NCBI GenBank assembly: GCA_910589415.1 | Contig: OU342636.1 | Span: forward strand, 5,748,437-5,812,436 | DNA: 64,000 nucleotides | Direction of reading: 5' to 3' | Source of the DNA: Malachius bipustulatus | Lineage: Eukaryota; Arthropoda; Insecta; Coleoptera; Melyridae | Shown here: positions 23,501 to 34,200 of the stretch, piece after piece | How positions within the stretch are numbered: position 1 is the first letter of the stretch | Layout: each line of letters begins with the position of its first letter | Notes under the pieces: generated by a model | The model's database searches: none | The model's input: the letters and a program-made list of their open reading frames with translations, nothing else | What the model was told of the DNA's origin: nothing | Translations under genes and position numbers: made by a program

Positions 23501-24625
23501 CTTGCGAGAGGTTACTGTTGGTGGCCGGGAATAGATCAGGATATCGAAAAGCTAGTTTCAAATTGTAGGAATTGTGAAGAAACAAAAAACAATCCACCAA
23601 AAGTAGAAACTCATGTGTGGGAACAAACAAGCATGCCTTTTGAAAGATTACACGCGGATTTTGCAGGTCCTTTTATGAATAAATACTTTTTCATTGTAGT
23701 AGATGCTTATTCGAAATTTCCGATTGTAAAAATATTGAACAACATTACAGCAGAAGCAACAATTAAAGCTTGCCGAGAAATACTCAGCACTTTTGGCATT
23801 CCAAAAGTGTTTATTACAGACAACGGTACACAATTTACATCATTCCAATTCAAAAATTTCTTAAGTTTAAATGGAATTAAGCTTAAAACCACAGCCCCTT
23901 ACAACCCATCAACAAATGGGCAGGCTGAAAGATTTGTACAAACTCTAAAAAAGTCTCTTATAAAATTACGAACGACTCCACAGGAGCTACATACAAATTT
24001 ACAAAAACTACTTTTCCATTATCGTATAACACCACATAGCTCTCTAAATAAATCACCTGCTGAACTAATGTTCAATAGGAAAATTAGGTCACGTTTAGAT
24101 TTAATACAACCAGAAGCAAGTACGAAATATTATGATGATAATTCTGATAAGAATATCAGAGAATTGCAAGTAGGCGATAATGTAAAGTGTCGAAATTACA
24201 CAGGACCAAATAAATGGAAATTTGGTATAGTACACAAACGAATTGGTAAATTACATTATTTAGTAAGAATCGAAAATGGTGGTATATGGAAAAGACACAT
24301 AAACCAAATTTTGAAAACTAATTCATTTACACCTGACAATGATGACAGGGATCACGGTGATAATATTTATTACGATGCACCCTATCCAACTCAAACTAAA
24401 CAAATTGTCAATAACGAAGCAGTCAGTGGGACCCCTGACGACCAACAGCAGGCATCCCTTTTTGATGAAATCGGGACAGATCCTGACGTCAATACACAAG
24501 ACATACAACCAAGTTTGCAGGTGGATGCCCAGTGTACTCCAGCTACACACGAGAGCATCGAAGGAATGAATAGACCTAAGAGAAAAATTAAGTGTCCGAA
24601 AAGATTCTTAGACTTTGAATGTTAA
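20555..24625 (+). CDS. Gypsy Gag-Pol polyprotein, single intact ORF (1356 aa)
   Basis: The ORF starts at ATG in AAAATGGCG about 100 bases after the LTR and runs unbroken. Domains in order: gag capsid-like region (1-230); two zinc knuckles CFRCGGGHLATSC and CQYCKQEGHIQKVC (250-283); aspartic protease FDSGAAVTL (about 325); RT with LCGDFKVTVN, FSKIDLRQAYLQ and FLDDI (495-612); RNase H DSSSYGVGAVL, DREAYS, TDHQPL (755-830); integrase HHCC with HEGHFG and CRNCEETK (970-1010); DDE core ADFAGPF, TDNGTQF and NGQAERF (1034, 1087, 1121). The C-terminus is a basic KRKIKCPKRF tail. Gag and Pol share one frame without frameshift. Similar proteins are usually annotated as K02A2.6-like, which suggests a Mag-related lineage; that is inference. 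Confidence 0.95.
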   Translation: MAPPAPASSSSSSTHFTMDPYDTNTNWKRWIQRLEGAFKLFKVPDNERVVYLLHYMGSNAFNTLCDKLTPEDPYTKEYNSLITALDEFYAPAPLEIAENYRFWQRKQEVGEPLQDNGAALQRLSINCKFGTYLKTALRNQFVFGLRSKIIQSRLLESSDLTFDAAVKIAVSMELSEKDAQQLNSQPGGSNVNYTGTKPIHAKAPPYKKGNNHVTYTNTKSSTSNAPKEQSRYKHSVSHNFKNDANTNIKCFRCGGGHLATSCKLDRRIKCQYCKQEGHIQKVCFKMRQAGHPTHRVEEILVAEHVGCRDPYMMTLKVNGKNIQFEFDSGAAVTLIGVKLLDSLFPNTILKNTDIKLRDYNRVPIKVYGYVEVEVEYNTKTTKLNLYVTDSDRPTLLGREWINQLGLLNANTNRVQSIDSKQEIQCLLQKYKSITDLGPSKINGLQARLTLKPNVKPVFFKARPVPFKLIPLVDAEIKRLVDEQILVKVDTSEWATPIVPILKQNGEVRLCGDFKVTVNPHLIVDDHPLPTIDELFSTMAGGTKFSKIDLRQAYLQMEVQPQYRQLLTVNTHRGLYECSRLLYGIASAPAIWQREIENVLKDIPGVAVFLDDIRVTGPDDITHLQHLEEVFKRLQKFNLKINTDKCEFFQDSINYCGYIIDAKGVHKEPKKVNAITNMPRPTNQSEVRAFVGMINYYGKFIKNLSTILYPLNRLLCKNTHFSWNKDCERSFQLAKQEFQSDTILAHFDPKLPVLVATDSSSYGVGAVLSQLHPDGKERVVQYASQTLSETQRKYAQIDREAYSIIFAVKKFHQYLYMNRFTLVTDHQPLTQIFSPKKSLPIYSAMRMQHYAMFLQGFNYDIRCKNTKLHGNADCLSRLPIKETNPNYDVVDVFQIHTIDTMPVTREELITETLRDQYLHTLVDKLQAGKNLKANERFNININELHVQDNILLKSHRVVIPKTLRKRILDELHEGHFGVVKTKALARGYCWWPGIDQDIEKLVSNCRNCEETKNNPPKVETHVWEQTSMPFERLHADFAGPFMNKYFFIVVDAYSKFPIVKILNNITAEATIKACREILSTFGIPKVFITDNGTQFTSFQFKNFLSLNGIKLKTTAPYNPSTNGQAERFVQTLKKSLIKLRTTPQELHTNLQKLLFHYRITPHSSLNKSPAELMFNRKIRSRLDLIQPEASTKYYDDNSDKNIRELQVGDNVKCRNYTGPNKWKFGIVHKRIGKLHYLVRIENGGIWKRHINQILKTNSFTPDNDDRDHGDNIYYDAPYPTQTKQIVNNEAVSGTPDDQQQASLFDEIGTDPDVNTQDIQPSLQVDAQCTPATHESIEGMNRPKRKIKCPKRFLDFEC

Positions 24626-24708
24626 AATGTATATTTGGTATTATTATTGTTGTTATTATGATTTTTTTCTCTTCTATATTAGATTGTTCATTTTCATTGA
24701 ATTTCATA

Positions 24709-24718
24709 CAAGAGAGGG
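24709..24718 (+). promoter_or_regulatory. Polypurine tract of gypsy element
   Basis: AAGAGAGGG directly precedes the 3' LTR and would prime plus-strand synthesis. Confidence 0.75.
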
Positions 24719-25038
24719 TGTTAGGTGCAGGATTAGCCGCTGAGTGTGATGGCACTTCGAGCGGGAGCAAAGTTGCTGTTAGAACACATACTCAAATGTC
24801 AATGTCAAGTCACCACTGCACGGATGACGATACGCATTTTGATATCATATCTTTGCATTCATTGTACATGTACGCACGCACGAGACCGACTACAATTAAT
24901 TATTAATCATCCACATCACCGTGCCATTATATTGAACCTGAATAATTGTAACCATTGTATTATCCTAGTTGGTGTTAATAAAGTATAAATCGAATCTGCC
25001 TACATTTTACATTACAATATTCATCCAGAAACATAACA
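24719..25038 (+). repeat. 3' LTR of gypsy element
   Basis: A direct copy of 20135-20454, ending CATAACA and followed by the CTTTA target duplication. Confidence 0.95.
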
Positions 25039-25731
25039 CTTTATTATTACAAAGCTATTTTCTCAGTTCAAATCCTCCACTACTCATTATTTCAGAAATT
25101 TCAAATTGTATTCGCAAAATTTCTTGTGCAGAGTTGGCTCCCGTTAGCAAATCATCCATATAAAAATCTCTTTTAATAATATTACATGTTTCTGGATATA
25201 AATTTTCATTATCATATGCCAGTTGGAAAAGACATCTAACCGCTAAATATGATGATGATGCTTTGCCGTAGGTAACTCTATTCAATTCATAAATTTTTAT
25301 ACTTTCTGCTGGATCTGAACGCCAAAATATACGTTGATATTTTGTCTGACTTTGATTAATTTTAATCTGTCGGTACATCTTGGAAATATCACCAGTCATA
25401 ACATATTGGAACTGCCTGAATCTAGTTATAATTGCAAACACATCTTGCTGTAAAGTTGGACCCACATACTGGACATCATTTAAAGATAATCCAGAACTTG
25501 TCTTAGCTGAACAGTCAAAGACTACTCGGCATTTGGTGGTCAAACTTTCTGTTTTCAGCACAGCATGATGAGGCATAAAATAACCGTCAACTAACTCATT
25601 ATTTTCCAAGCTGCCAACTTCTGTCATATGCTGTAAGCCTTTTGTGGTGATTGGTGTTATTAATTACTGTTATTGCATGGTTAGACTTAGGCATTCGTCT
25701 TTCAAAAATCTGTTTTTTACACAGGACACAG
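25039..25731 (-). pseudogene. BEL/Pao pol, first part of reverse transcriptase
   Basis: The ORF 25055-25627 includes YFMPHHAVLK, CRVVFDCSAKTSSGLSLND, VMTGDISKMYRQIKI and the catalytic FYMDDLLTG, typical of BEL/Pao RT. It ends GGFELRK followed by TAG where Trp is usual. After excising the gypsy element the same frame continues into 20134. Upstream of 25627 another frame resembles the RT head (FERRMPKSNH), so a further frameshift is likely. The 5' part is cut off by the LTR at 25732. Confidence 0.88.
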
Positions 25732-28092
25732 TGTAACCGGCGGGGCGAGAAAGGGGAGGGTTTTTCGCGCGCGCGGGCGGGCGCGCGATTTCCGTCGAAA
25801 TTCGCCGCTCACGCACGCGCGTACGTACGTAAACGAATAAACAAATTTCTTTATTTATTTATCTACCTACTACTCTCTCCATTCTTCCCTGTGTCACAAT
25901 AGTCCTTTGGCTGGCCGAGCGGTTTGTCAGTTAAAGGCTTCGAAAGAAATGAATAGGTAGGGGCCACACTGTACAATTTAATGCACAGCGGCTCTAGCTA
26001 AAACGATCCAAGAAAAACTCAAAAATCTGCACTTACCCTTTGTTTTGTGAAATTTCAGAAAATCTGCCACCTTTTGGTTATTCCAAATTATTCTCGTCTG
26101 GTTGGATACTTACTTAGATTGTACTATTAGTCAAATTGATTCTCATTCTGTATAGGGCATTGCCAGCTCAGTAATTTTAATACTTATTTTTCCTGTTCTG
26201 GACTCACTTTATTTTACTTATTTTAATTCATTGATTGACTCTTGACAATTTCACTGACTCTCTTTTAATATTTTCGACTTCTACTTTCAAAATCTTGAGT
26301 CTCACAAAACTAATTTATTTTTAACACTGCTGGGGTTCTAGTGTGATTTTTCTTGAATGAAAGAGGAGAAGATAAATTTAACAAATTTATTATTGATAAA
26401 ATAAATCATTTTGATACATGAATTACAAAAAAAAAGTTGATCTACCCTTACTAATATCTTGATTTTTAGGCACTTGCAAAATACAAATAATTAACTCTGC
26501 ATTATTAAAGTATTAATTTTAAATTTTCGAAAAGGAGGATAGATGGATGATCCAGATTAATCGCTAGTCATCACTCTCTCTCCTCTCCTATCTACTTCAA
26601 ATGGTTACATAATTTGACCGTTACCAAACCAGGAAAATTAATTCAAATAAAAATAATGCTACATTCTGTAACTAAATTATCATCTTAAGCAGCACTCAAG
26701 TTTGGGACTTATATTTATTATTTCCACCTTTTTACTCAAATTAAAAGTTAGTTTATGATTTTTTACATTCTGACACTCTCAATAACCATTACTTCATAAA
26801 TTCCCAAATTTGAGGGCTTCCAGTGGCCAAAACACTACATCTGTGACAATTAGTAATCTACCATTCTACTATTACATATTACCACTTACATTAGAAAGTT
26901 GGAGGGGTGATTTATTCAAGTAATCCTTCAAATGACACTCACTAAAGTTCAACACATTTCTCGCGCGCTCACGGTACGACTTCCTAATTCGAGTTCCACT
27001 ACCCAATTAATTATTTTCTCGGAACCAAGATCCGACTACCTAACTTGACTTAATTTTCAAAATTCAACTATATCCCCAAGGGACTCTAACTCTCCACCAA
27101 TTATGTACGGGGACTCTAACCCTTCACCAACTATATTTCACGGGGACTCTAACCCTTCATCAATTATTTTATCCCGGGGACTCTAACCCTACACCAATTA
27201 TTATATCCCGGGGACTCTAACCCTTCCTCAATTATTTCAGGGACTCTAATCCTTCCTCAATTATTTCAGGGACTCTAATCCTTCACCGCCCACCCTACGT
27301 ACCTACATTTACTCAATTCTCCAAACTCTAAAACCTTAGCAGTCTCAAAACTCAAACACAACTAAAACTTGGTAACTCGTGAAACACGAAATGCCGCGGA
27401 ACTCGGAACTAGTACCCCACAAAACTCCTCAACTGAACTGGTACTCGAACTCGTACTCGTACTCGTACTGACTAAAAGAGTTACAAGAGTAACTAAACTA
27501 AACTCCCAGGAACTACCCCACAAAACTCCTCAACTGAACTAACACTGACACCGAGACTGGCCACCAAACTCCGAAAAACTAAAACTCGGTAACTCTTGAA
27601 GTACAAAATGCCGCGTAAGAAGCCAGGAACTCGGAACTAGTGACGCTTACTCCCTTTTCTCCTCTATTTAATACCTCGCTTCCCTCTCTTAATTTCTTTC
27701 CGCGTGCCCTCTGCTTGCACCTCACGTTCATGATTTTTTTTTTATATTAAACCTCCTGTCCCAGCTATTATTTAATGACTCTCGTTCTATTTTCTCACTC
27801 GTAGCGGCGGTGAATAAAGAGCAACATTGTTGTAAAGGTAACCTGATACCACGTTTTGTTCAAATAATGACTACCCGACTTCATATCAACCGTGTGAGCT
27901 CGTATTATTAATTATTCCCATATACTTAATGCATATTTTCACGTCTGACTGCCGCCTTTATTTCAGCCAGACGCTCGCTTTGAACTCAAATTACTATATC
28001 CTTCAATTTATCCATTCTTTTCATTTCAATATTATCAAAAAAATGAAAGAAATTATTTTCAACTGATGATCGATATTTTTCGATCTATCACA
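25732..28092 (-). repeat. 3' LTR (2361 bp) of the RT-less element
   Basis: A direct copy of 38056-40413. It contains a CG-rich patch (25755-25830), a family of GGGGACTCTAACCCTTC repeats (27090-27290) and CTCGTACTCGTACT microrepeats near 27450. Confidence 0.95.
27070..27295. repeat. Tandem GGGACTCTAACCCTTC repeats in the LTR
   Basis: About eight imperfect units of roughly 25-32 bases. The same array is at 39395-39610 in the other LTR. Confidence 0.85.
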
Positions 28093-28108
28093 TTGCCCCC
28101 AACTTTCT
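28093..28108 (-). promoter_or_regulatory. Polypurine tract of the RT-less element
   Basis: On the minus strand AAAGTTGGGGGCAA directly precedes the 3' LTR start TGTGATAG. Confidence 0.7.
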
Positions 28109-28316
28109 AAAAGTAACCGCGTTGTTACGCGTTACTTTTTCACTTATCTTACCCATAACATACCCTTATGAACAATCTAAAAGTTTCCTCCTAAAACTAT
28201 ACTATGTCTAAGGTTATCTGATCCTATACATACTCTAGGGTCACAATAATAATTACATGATATCATTTTCATAAGCCTAGGAGCGCTCACCGTACGTGTG
28301 TGTACGTGCTTACGGC

Positions 28317-30299
28317 TTAATGTTGCACCTGCACCGTAACTTGATCCGCCCAATGTCGTTTCGAGGCCGCGACCGGGTATAAGCCTGGCGCCGATGTCTG
28401 ACCTTGCTGGGAACTCGTCTCTCTGTCTTTAGGCTTGGAATCACCACTCGTCACGTTTTCTGGATCGTCCGGATCCGATTTCGTCGCACTTTTCCGCACT
28501 AAGTGACGTTGCACTAGGAATGCCGTTAAAAAGTTCCACACACATGCTATTAATGAGATACCACAGCCCAAGGTTTGGTATAGGTGTAGTCCGTTCAACA
28601 CTACAGAAATGGCATATTTAATCAGTCTGAATATAACATAAAATCCAATGATTCCACTCATGAATGTCCCAAGATCCACGAACCAGCCCCACACTTGTTT
28701 CATTGTTGAATGTGCGAGTTCCTTTAATTCTTCCGGGTTGAAGATACGTAATACTGAGTAACCTTGCCCGCTGGTGTCTAACCCGGCCACCCGTCGCGTG
28801 ATTATGTTCTCGACCGCCTTTCGTTCGATACCAAACGTTAGTATGCGTTGCACTTGCTCGACTTCTTCATTGGTGTATAGCCCTGCTTGCCCAATAGGTA
28901 GGATCGGCTGAAAATTCAATGCTGGATACTTCTGTACTTGTAGTTGTTCTGGTGCTCTCTTCACCGTAGGGAAGGGGGTGAGACCTATCCATTCATTGTC
29001 AATCTCGTATAAAGGTGGTGCTGCCCCGCTGCAGTCTATTTGTTCTGCTGTCACTTGTAGCACGTGAGTGATTGGTGCCATAAACATTTCTCTCTCGTCC
29101 AGAAATACGGGAAGCTCGTGATAACAGTTACTGGCTCGCCTGATCTTTACGATTTTCGGGATGCATTTCATTACGTACAGCACTTCTCCTAAGACTCTTC
29201 CCACGTACCCAGGTTCATTTTGTAATAGCTGACTTATTGTATTGGGGGAAAAGGGAGCCATTAGCAGTCTATTCCTTAATATTTCTCTCTGCATGAGACA
29301 TCTGCGATGAATGACATCTAGATAGATTCTTTCTAATTCTCGTTTGTATGCTTGCTCGATGTACATGAATTTACTATTGACGTACATCATCAGGTCGGTG
29401 TTCTCTGGTATTAAGTTCATTTTTGATGTTGGCGAGAATTCTGCTTCACCTACAAGTACCATCAATCTGGGATGTTCCGTCTGCCATACTTCTTCTCCAC
29501 ACACTAGCTTCTTCTTTACCAAGTTTACTGCAAAAATTCTCTCTTCACTTTCCACGACTAATATCTCGTTCTTTGTGGCTCTGCTGATCACTCTTCTGGC
29601 CTTCCCTGTGTACAATACGGTATAAAATGGTTGGCATTCTTGTTTCTTCTCCTCATCCCACATAGTCTCTCCATACACTGAATCAAAACAGTAGCCCGCC
29701 ATATATGGACAAGTAATTCCTCCCAACAAACTTATCTCATTCTCTTCAATCTTGACCTTTGCGAAGTAGTCTCTGACATTAATAGTGACAGAGGCTACAA
29801 TGACAATATCATTCCAGGAATTCCCACCCTCATGATATGATGTGCCTTGACAATCTCCATTGGCGTACACTTCTCCCAAGATGGTCAGTGATGCCTTGGT
29901 ACTCCCGTTCATGACGACTTGATCTATTTGCTGATTGAACACTCGTAGCGTCCCATACCTATGGACGTTGTGACATTCTTCTGCGCCTAGCTGATGAATA
30001 TAGCTGGACATGCTTTGACTGACTACCGAGTTGTGCGACCAATGTCCGCAGTACATTTTCATCTGAATAATTTCCACCAGACAGGTCATGACGTGCTTCA
30101 ATTTGATCTCGTTCCGTTGTATAACCCTCACTGACAATTTCTCCACTTCATAATCTGATTCTGGTTCTGGGCAGGCGGCAATGTCCTTTATAGAAATCAT
30201 TGTCAAATTGGCTCTTTGATCTTCGCAGTCGTAAGCAATAAGTCCTCCCGTTGTTGTCAAATTTATTCCGATGAAGCATACTAACATCAGGTACAACAT
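28317..30299 (-). CDS. Env-like glycoprotein ORF (660 aa)
   Basis: This is an intact ORF with an N-terminal hydrophobic signal segment (residues 1-19), a large Cys-containing ectodomain with a few N-glycosylation sequons, and one or two membrane segments at about 545-600 (GTFMSGIIGFYVIF; LGCGISLIACVWNFL). A 57-residue polar tail follows. It sits downstream of ORF2 as env genes do in errantivirus-like elements and would be made from a spliced RNA. The ectodomain layout (YDC near the mature N-terminus, paired Cys, a GGNSWNDIVIV block) reminds me of chuvirus-type glycoproteins that LTR elements of insects are known to have captured; this is inference. The frame shows no damage. Confidence 0.8.
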   Translation of the reverse strand: MLYLMLVCFIGINLTTTGGLIAYDCEDQRANLTMISIKDIAACPEPESDYEVEKLSVRVIQRNEIKLKHVMTCLVEIIQMKMYCGHWSHNSVVSQSMSSYIHQLGAEECHNVHRYGTLRVFNQQIDQVVMNGSTKASLTILGEVYANGDCQGTSYHEGGNSWNDIVIVASVTINVRDYFAKVKIEENEISLLGGITCPYMAGYCFDSVYGETMWDEEKKQECQPFYTVLYTGKARRVISRATKNEILVVESEERIFAVNLVKKKLVCGEEVWQTEHPRLMVLVGEAEFSPTSKMNLIPENTDLMMYVNSKFMYIEQAYKRELERIYLDVIHRRCLMQREILRNRLLMAPFSPNTISQLLQNEPGYVGRVLGEVLYVMKCIPKIVKIRRASNCYHELPVFLDEREMFMAPITHVLQVTAEQIDCSGAAPPLYEIDNEWIGLTPFPTVKRAPEQLQVQKYPALNFQPILPIGQAGLYTNEEVEQVQRILTFGIERKAVENIITRRVAGLDTSGQGYSVLRIFNPEELKELAHSTMKQVWGWFVDLGTFMSGIIGFYVIFRLIKYAISVVLNGLHLYQTLGCGISLIACVWNFLTAFLVQRHLVRKSATKSDPDDPENVTSGDSKPKDRETSSQQGQTSAPGLYPVAASKRHWADQVTVQVQH

Positions 30300-31291
30300 C
30301 TTGACCGATCGCGATTTTTCCGGGTACGCGTTCTATGTGCGGCTCTGATTTAGAAAGTTCCGAATAGTCTGCACGCGCACTTCACTTTCAATTCACAGGT
30401 CTTGGCAGTCTCTCACTTGGTTTATCACGTACGGTGTTACTCCGGCTAAAATCATGAGTTGTTGTTTAAATTTTGTTGTTTGTTATTATTTCATCATTAT
30501 TTCCTTCACTACATTATCAGATCTACCTACACCAATGTTACAAAAATCTGACAAGCATGTTCAAACCATCCTAAGGCGTGACTGTGTCCAGTTCGGCCTG
30601 ATAGGAAGGAAATGTCAAAAGTTCGCGTCTTCGGCTATCTAGGACACTGAGACAACCTTCAGCCCTAAGATAACTTGGTCATGCTGTTCCACCATTACAT
30701 TTTATAAATTAACAAGCGTTCTTCTCCCTTAGTTACATTACCATTTTACAATTTATTTCAAAAAAAAATTGGTTCGTAATATTCATTAATAACGAACAGA
30801 CCAGGTGCCTACTTCATTCAAGTAGCCAACTCGTCTTTATATCCTTCATTAGGGGATTTCTCCCGACTTCTTGACATCTCCAGAATTCATGCAAACTGAT
30901 TAAATTTAATAATTTCATAACCAAATTTCTTTACGTTTTCCTTATTTATAAATTAGGATTTTGACAATAAATTTTGAATATTATAATTTAGTGTTCTTCC
31001 TGAAATTAATTATCATTGATTAACAATTTATATCCTGTTACCTGTAGTTGCGTGTCACGTCCGATGGAATTAATGTAGACACAGCTCAACTCTGTTGTGA
31101 GCCTGTCGTAGTTAGGTACTCGACTTAAGTACACTTGAGTTGATGTTCGATTCCTTAATGGAATCATGAATTCTTCCTTTTGTTCCTATATTTAACCAGC
31201 GTGCACCTTCGAGGCATTTTGAGACTTTTACACCAAATAATAACAAGCTGAAAAAATATATATATTTATTTACGTGAGTCTGATTATTTAA
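30300..31291 (-). other. Spacer between ORF2 and env
   Basis: About 1 kb without a credible gene. It may hold the splice acceptor for an env transcript. It includes an AAAAAAAAATT run near 30763 and a TATATATA stretch at 31257-31266. Confidence 0.6.
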
Positions 31292-34200
31292 TTACAAATC
31301 GAGGCGGACAGGTGGTCGCCTAGATCTTGTAGATCTTCTGGGGTGTCTTTCTGGTGATTCTCGTGCTGGTACTCTGGACTTTTCCGCAGGATGCGCAGGA
31401 ATCAGTGCAGGTCCTGGGTAATACACGACTGGCGAGCAGTAGGGCCAATATTTCTGAGTGTATTCACTTATCTGTTTCTTCTTTCTGCGATTTTCGTCGT
31501 TCTCCCATTCAGATTCATGATCATAGTCGCTGTCTTCCGAACTTCTTTCTTCCTCTGGATATTTACCCTTGTTAGTTCTTCGTCCTGCGTATGTGTTTTT
31601 GTCTTTAGTTCTTTGGTTTTTTCGAGTGTCCCGGATCTCTAGGTCCGAGTCCCCTGTTCCTTCATACAACTCTCTGTCTTTCTCTTCTTCTCCTTCCGTT
31701 CCTCCTTCCACTTCACTCTCACTCTTTTCGATGTTAATTTTATCCCTTAAGAACTTTCGTTCCCTTTTCTTCTGACTTGGATTCTTTGGATGGTCGGCTC
31801 GTTCAACATACGGCTTCATCCTATCGATCATGACGATATACTCCTTTAGTTTTTCCGGATGTCTTACCAAATATGTCTTTTCTCCTATTTTCTCCACTAT
31901 TTTCATGGGCCCAACCCAAGTTGCACTTAGCTTCTTTGACTGACCTAATTTGACTGCCATGTTTTTGATGTACACCCAGTCTCCTTCCTCAAAATGTTTC
32001 TCCTTCGTCTTCTTGTCGTACTGAACCTTCCTTGTAATGGTATGTTTACCTTTTCCGGGTACAATTGTTTGTCCACGAGGTTGGATTGTCGTTTTGACTT
32101 CGAGTGTGACCTCGGTTTCAGTTAAAAGCTCTTTCTCTTCTTTCTCTTCTGAACTTCGTTCCTGTATTCCTGTATTATTTCTGGAACCCTGTTCCTGTAA
32201 TCTTCTATTATTCCTGGAGCCCTGCTCCTGTAAACCTTCATTATTCCTGGAACCCAGTTCCTGTAAACTTCTATTATTCCTGGAGCCCTGCTCCTGTAAA
32301 CCTTTATTATTATTCCTGGAACCCTGTTCCACGTAGCTGCCGGAAGAACCCTTTTCTTCCTCTATCCCTTTGGACCTCCTTATATCTTCATTAATCCTGG
32401 AACCCTGTTCCACGTAGCTGCTGGAAGAACCCTTTTCTTCCTCTATCCCTTTGGACCTCCTTACATCTTCATTAATCCTGGAACCCTGTTCCATGTAGCT
32501 GCCGGAAGAACCCTTTTCTTCCTCTATCCCTTTGGACCTCCTTATATCTTCATTAATCCTGGAACCCTGTTCCACGTAGCTGCTGGAAGAACCCTTTTCT
32601 TCCTCTATCCCTTTGGACCTCCTTATATCTTCATTAATCCTGGAACCCTGTTCCACGTACCTGCCGGAAGAACCCTTTTCTTCCTCTATCCCTTTGGACC
32701 TCCTTATATCTTCATTAATCCTGGAACCCTGTTCCACGTAGCTGCTGGAAGAACCCTTTTCTTCCTCTATCCCTTTGGACCTCCTTACATATTCATTATT
32801 CTTGGAACCCTGTTCCACGTAGCTGCTGGAAGAACCCTTTTCTTCCTCTATCCCTTTGGACCTCCTTATATCTTCATTAATCCTGGAACCCTGTTCCACG
32901 TAGCTGCCGGAAGAACCCTTTTCTTCCTCTATCCCTTTGGACCTCCTTACATATTCATTAATCTTGGAACCCTGTTCCACGTAGCTGCTGGAAGAACCCT
33001 TTTCTTCCTCTATCCCTTTGGACCTCCTTATATCTTCATGAATTCTGGAACCCTGTTCCACTTCTATCCCTTTGGACCTCCTTACATCTTCATTAATCCT
33101 GGAACCCTGTTCCACGTAGCTGCCGGAAGAAACCTTTTCTTCCTGTATCCCTTTGGACCTCCTTATATCTTCATTAATTCTGGAACCCTGTTCCACTTCT
33201 ATCCCTTTGGACCTCCTTACATCTTCATTAATCCTGGAACCCTGTTCCACGTAGCTGCCGGAAGAAACATTTTCTTCCTGTATCCCTTTGGACCTCCTTA
33301 TATCTTCATTAATCCTGGAACCCTGTTCCATGTAGCTGCTGGAAGAACCCTTTTCTTCCTGTATCCCTTTGGACCTCCTTATATCTTCAAAAATCCTGGA
33401 ACCCTGTTCCACTTCTATCCCTTTGGACCTCCTTTTATCTTCATTAATCTTGGAACCCTGTTCCGATTCTATCCCTCTGGACCTCCTTATATCTTCAGTA
33501 ATTCTGGAACCCTGTTCCACTTCTATCCCTTTGGACCTCCTTACATCTTCATTAATCCTGGAACCCTGTTCCACTTCTATCCCTTTGGACCTCCTTATAT
33601 CTTCATTAATCCTGGAACCCTGTTCCACTTCTATCCCTCTGGACCTCCTTATATCTTCATTAATCCTGGAACCCTGTTCCACTTCTATCCCTTTGGACCT
33701 CCTTACATCTTCATTAATCCTGGAACCCTGTTCCACGTAGCTGCCGGAAGAAACCTTTTCTTCCTGTATCCCTTTGGACCTCCTTATATCTTCATTAATC
33801 CTGGAACCCTGTTCCATGTAGCTGCTGGAAGAACCCTTTTCTTCCTGTATCCCTTTGGACCTCCTTATATCTTCATTAATCCTGGAACCCTGTTCCATGT
33901 AGCTGCCGGAAGAACCCTTTTCTTCCTGTATCCCTTTGGACCTCCTTATATCTTCATTAATCCTGGAACCCTGTTCCACTTCTATCCCTTTGGACCTCCT
34001 TACATCTTCATTAATCCTGGAACCCTGTTCCACTTCTATCCCTTTGGACCTCCTTATATCTTCATTAATTCTGGAACCCTGTTTCACTTCTATCCCTTTG
34101 GACCTCCTTATATCTTCATTAATTCTGGAACCCTGTTCCACTCCTATCCCTTTGGACAACCCTTTATTCTTAATGATCCTGGATCCTTGTTCCACTTCCG

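Larger units (their letters stand above)
20135..25038 (+). mobile_element. Complete Ty3/gypsy LTR retrotransposon, CTTTA duplication
   Basis: Two 320-base LTRs (20135-20454, 24719-25038) start TGTTAGG and end ATAACA and look identical by eye. CTTTA flanks both sides (20130-20134, 25039-25043). One long ORF encodes Gag-Pol. It sits inside BEL/Pao pol, whose frame continues across the excised site apart from one stop. Intact ORF, identical LTRs and a perfect duplication indicate a recent insertion, possibly still competent. Confidence 0.95.

Noticed and set aside
25900..25945. tRNA-like stretch GGCCGAGCGGTTTGTCAGTT in the LTR
   Set aside because: It resembles an A box of a Leu/Ser tRNA, but no B box or cloverleaf follows, and it occurs in both LTRs.
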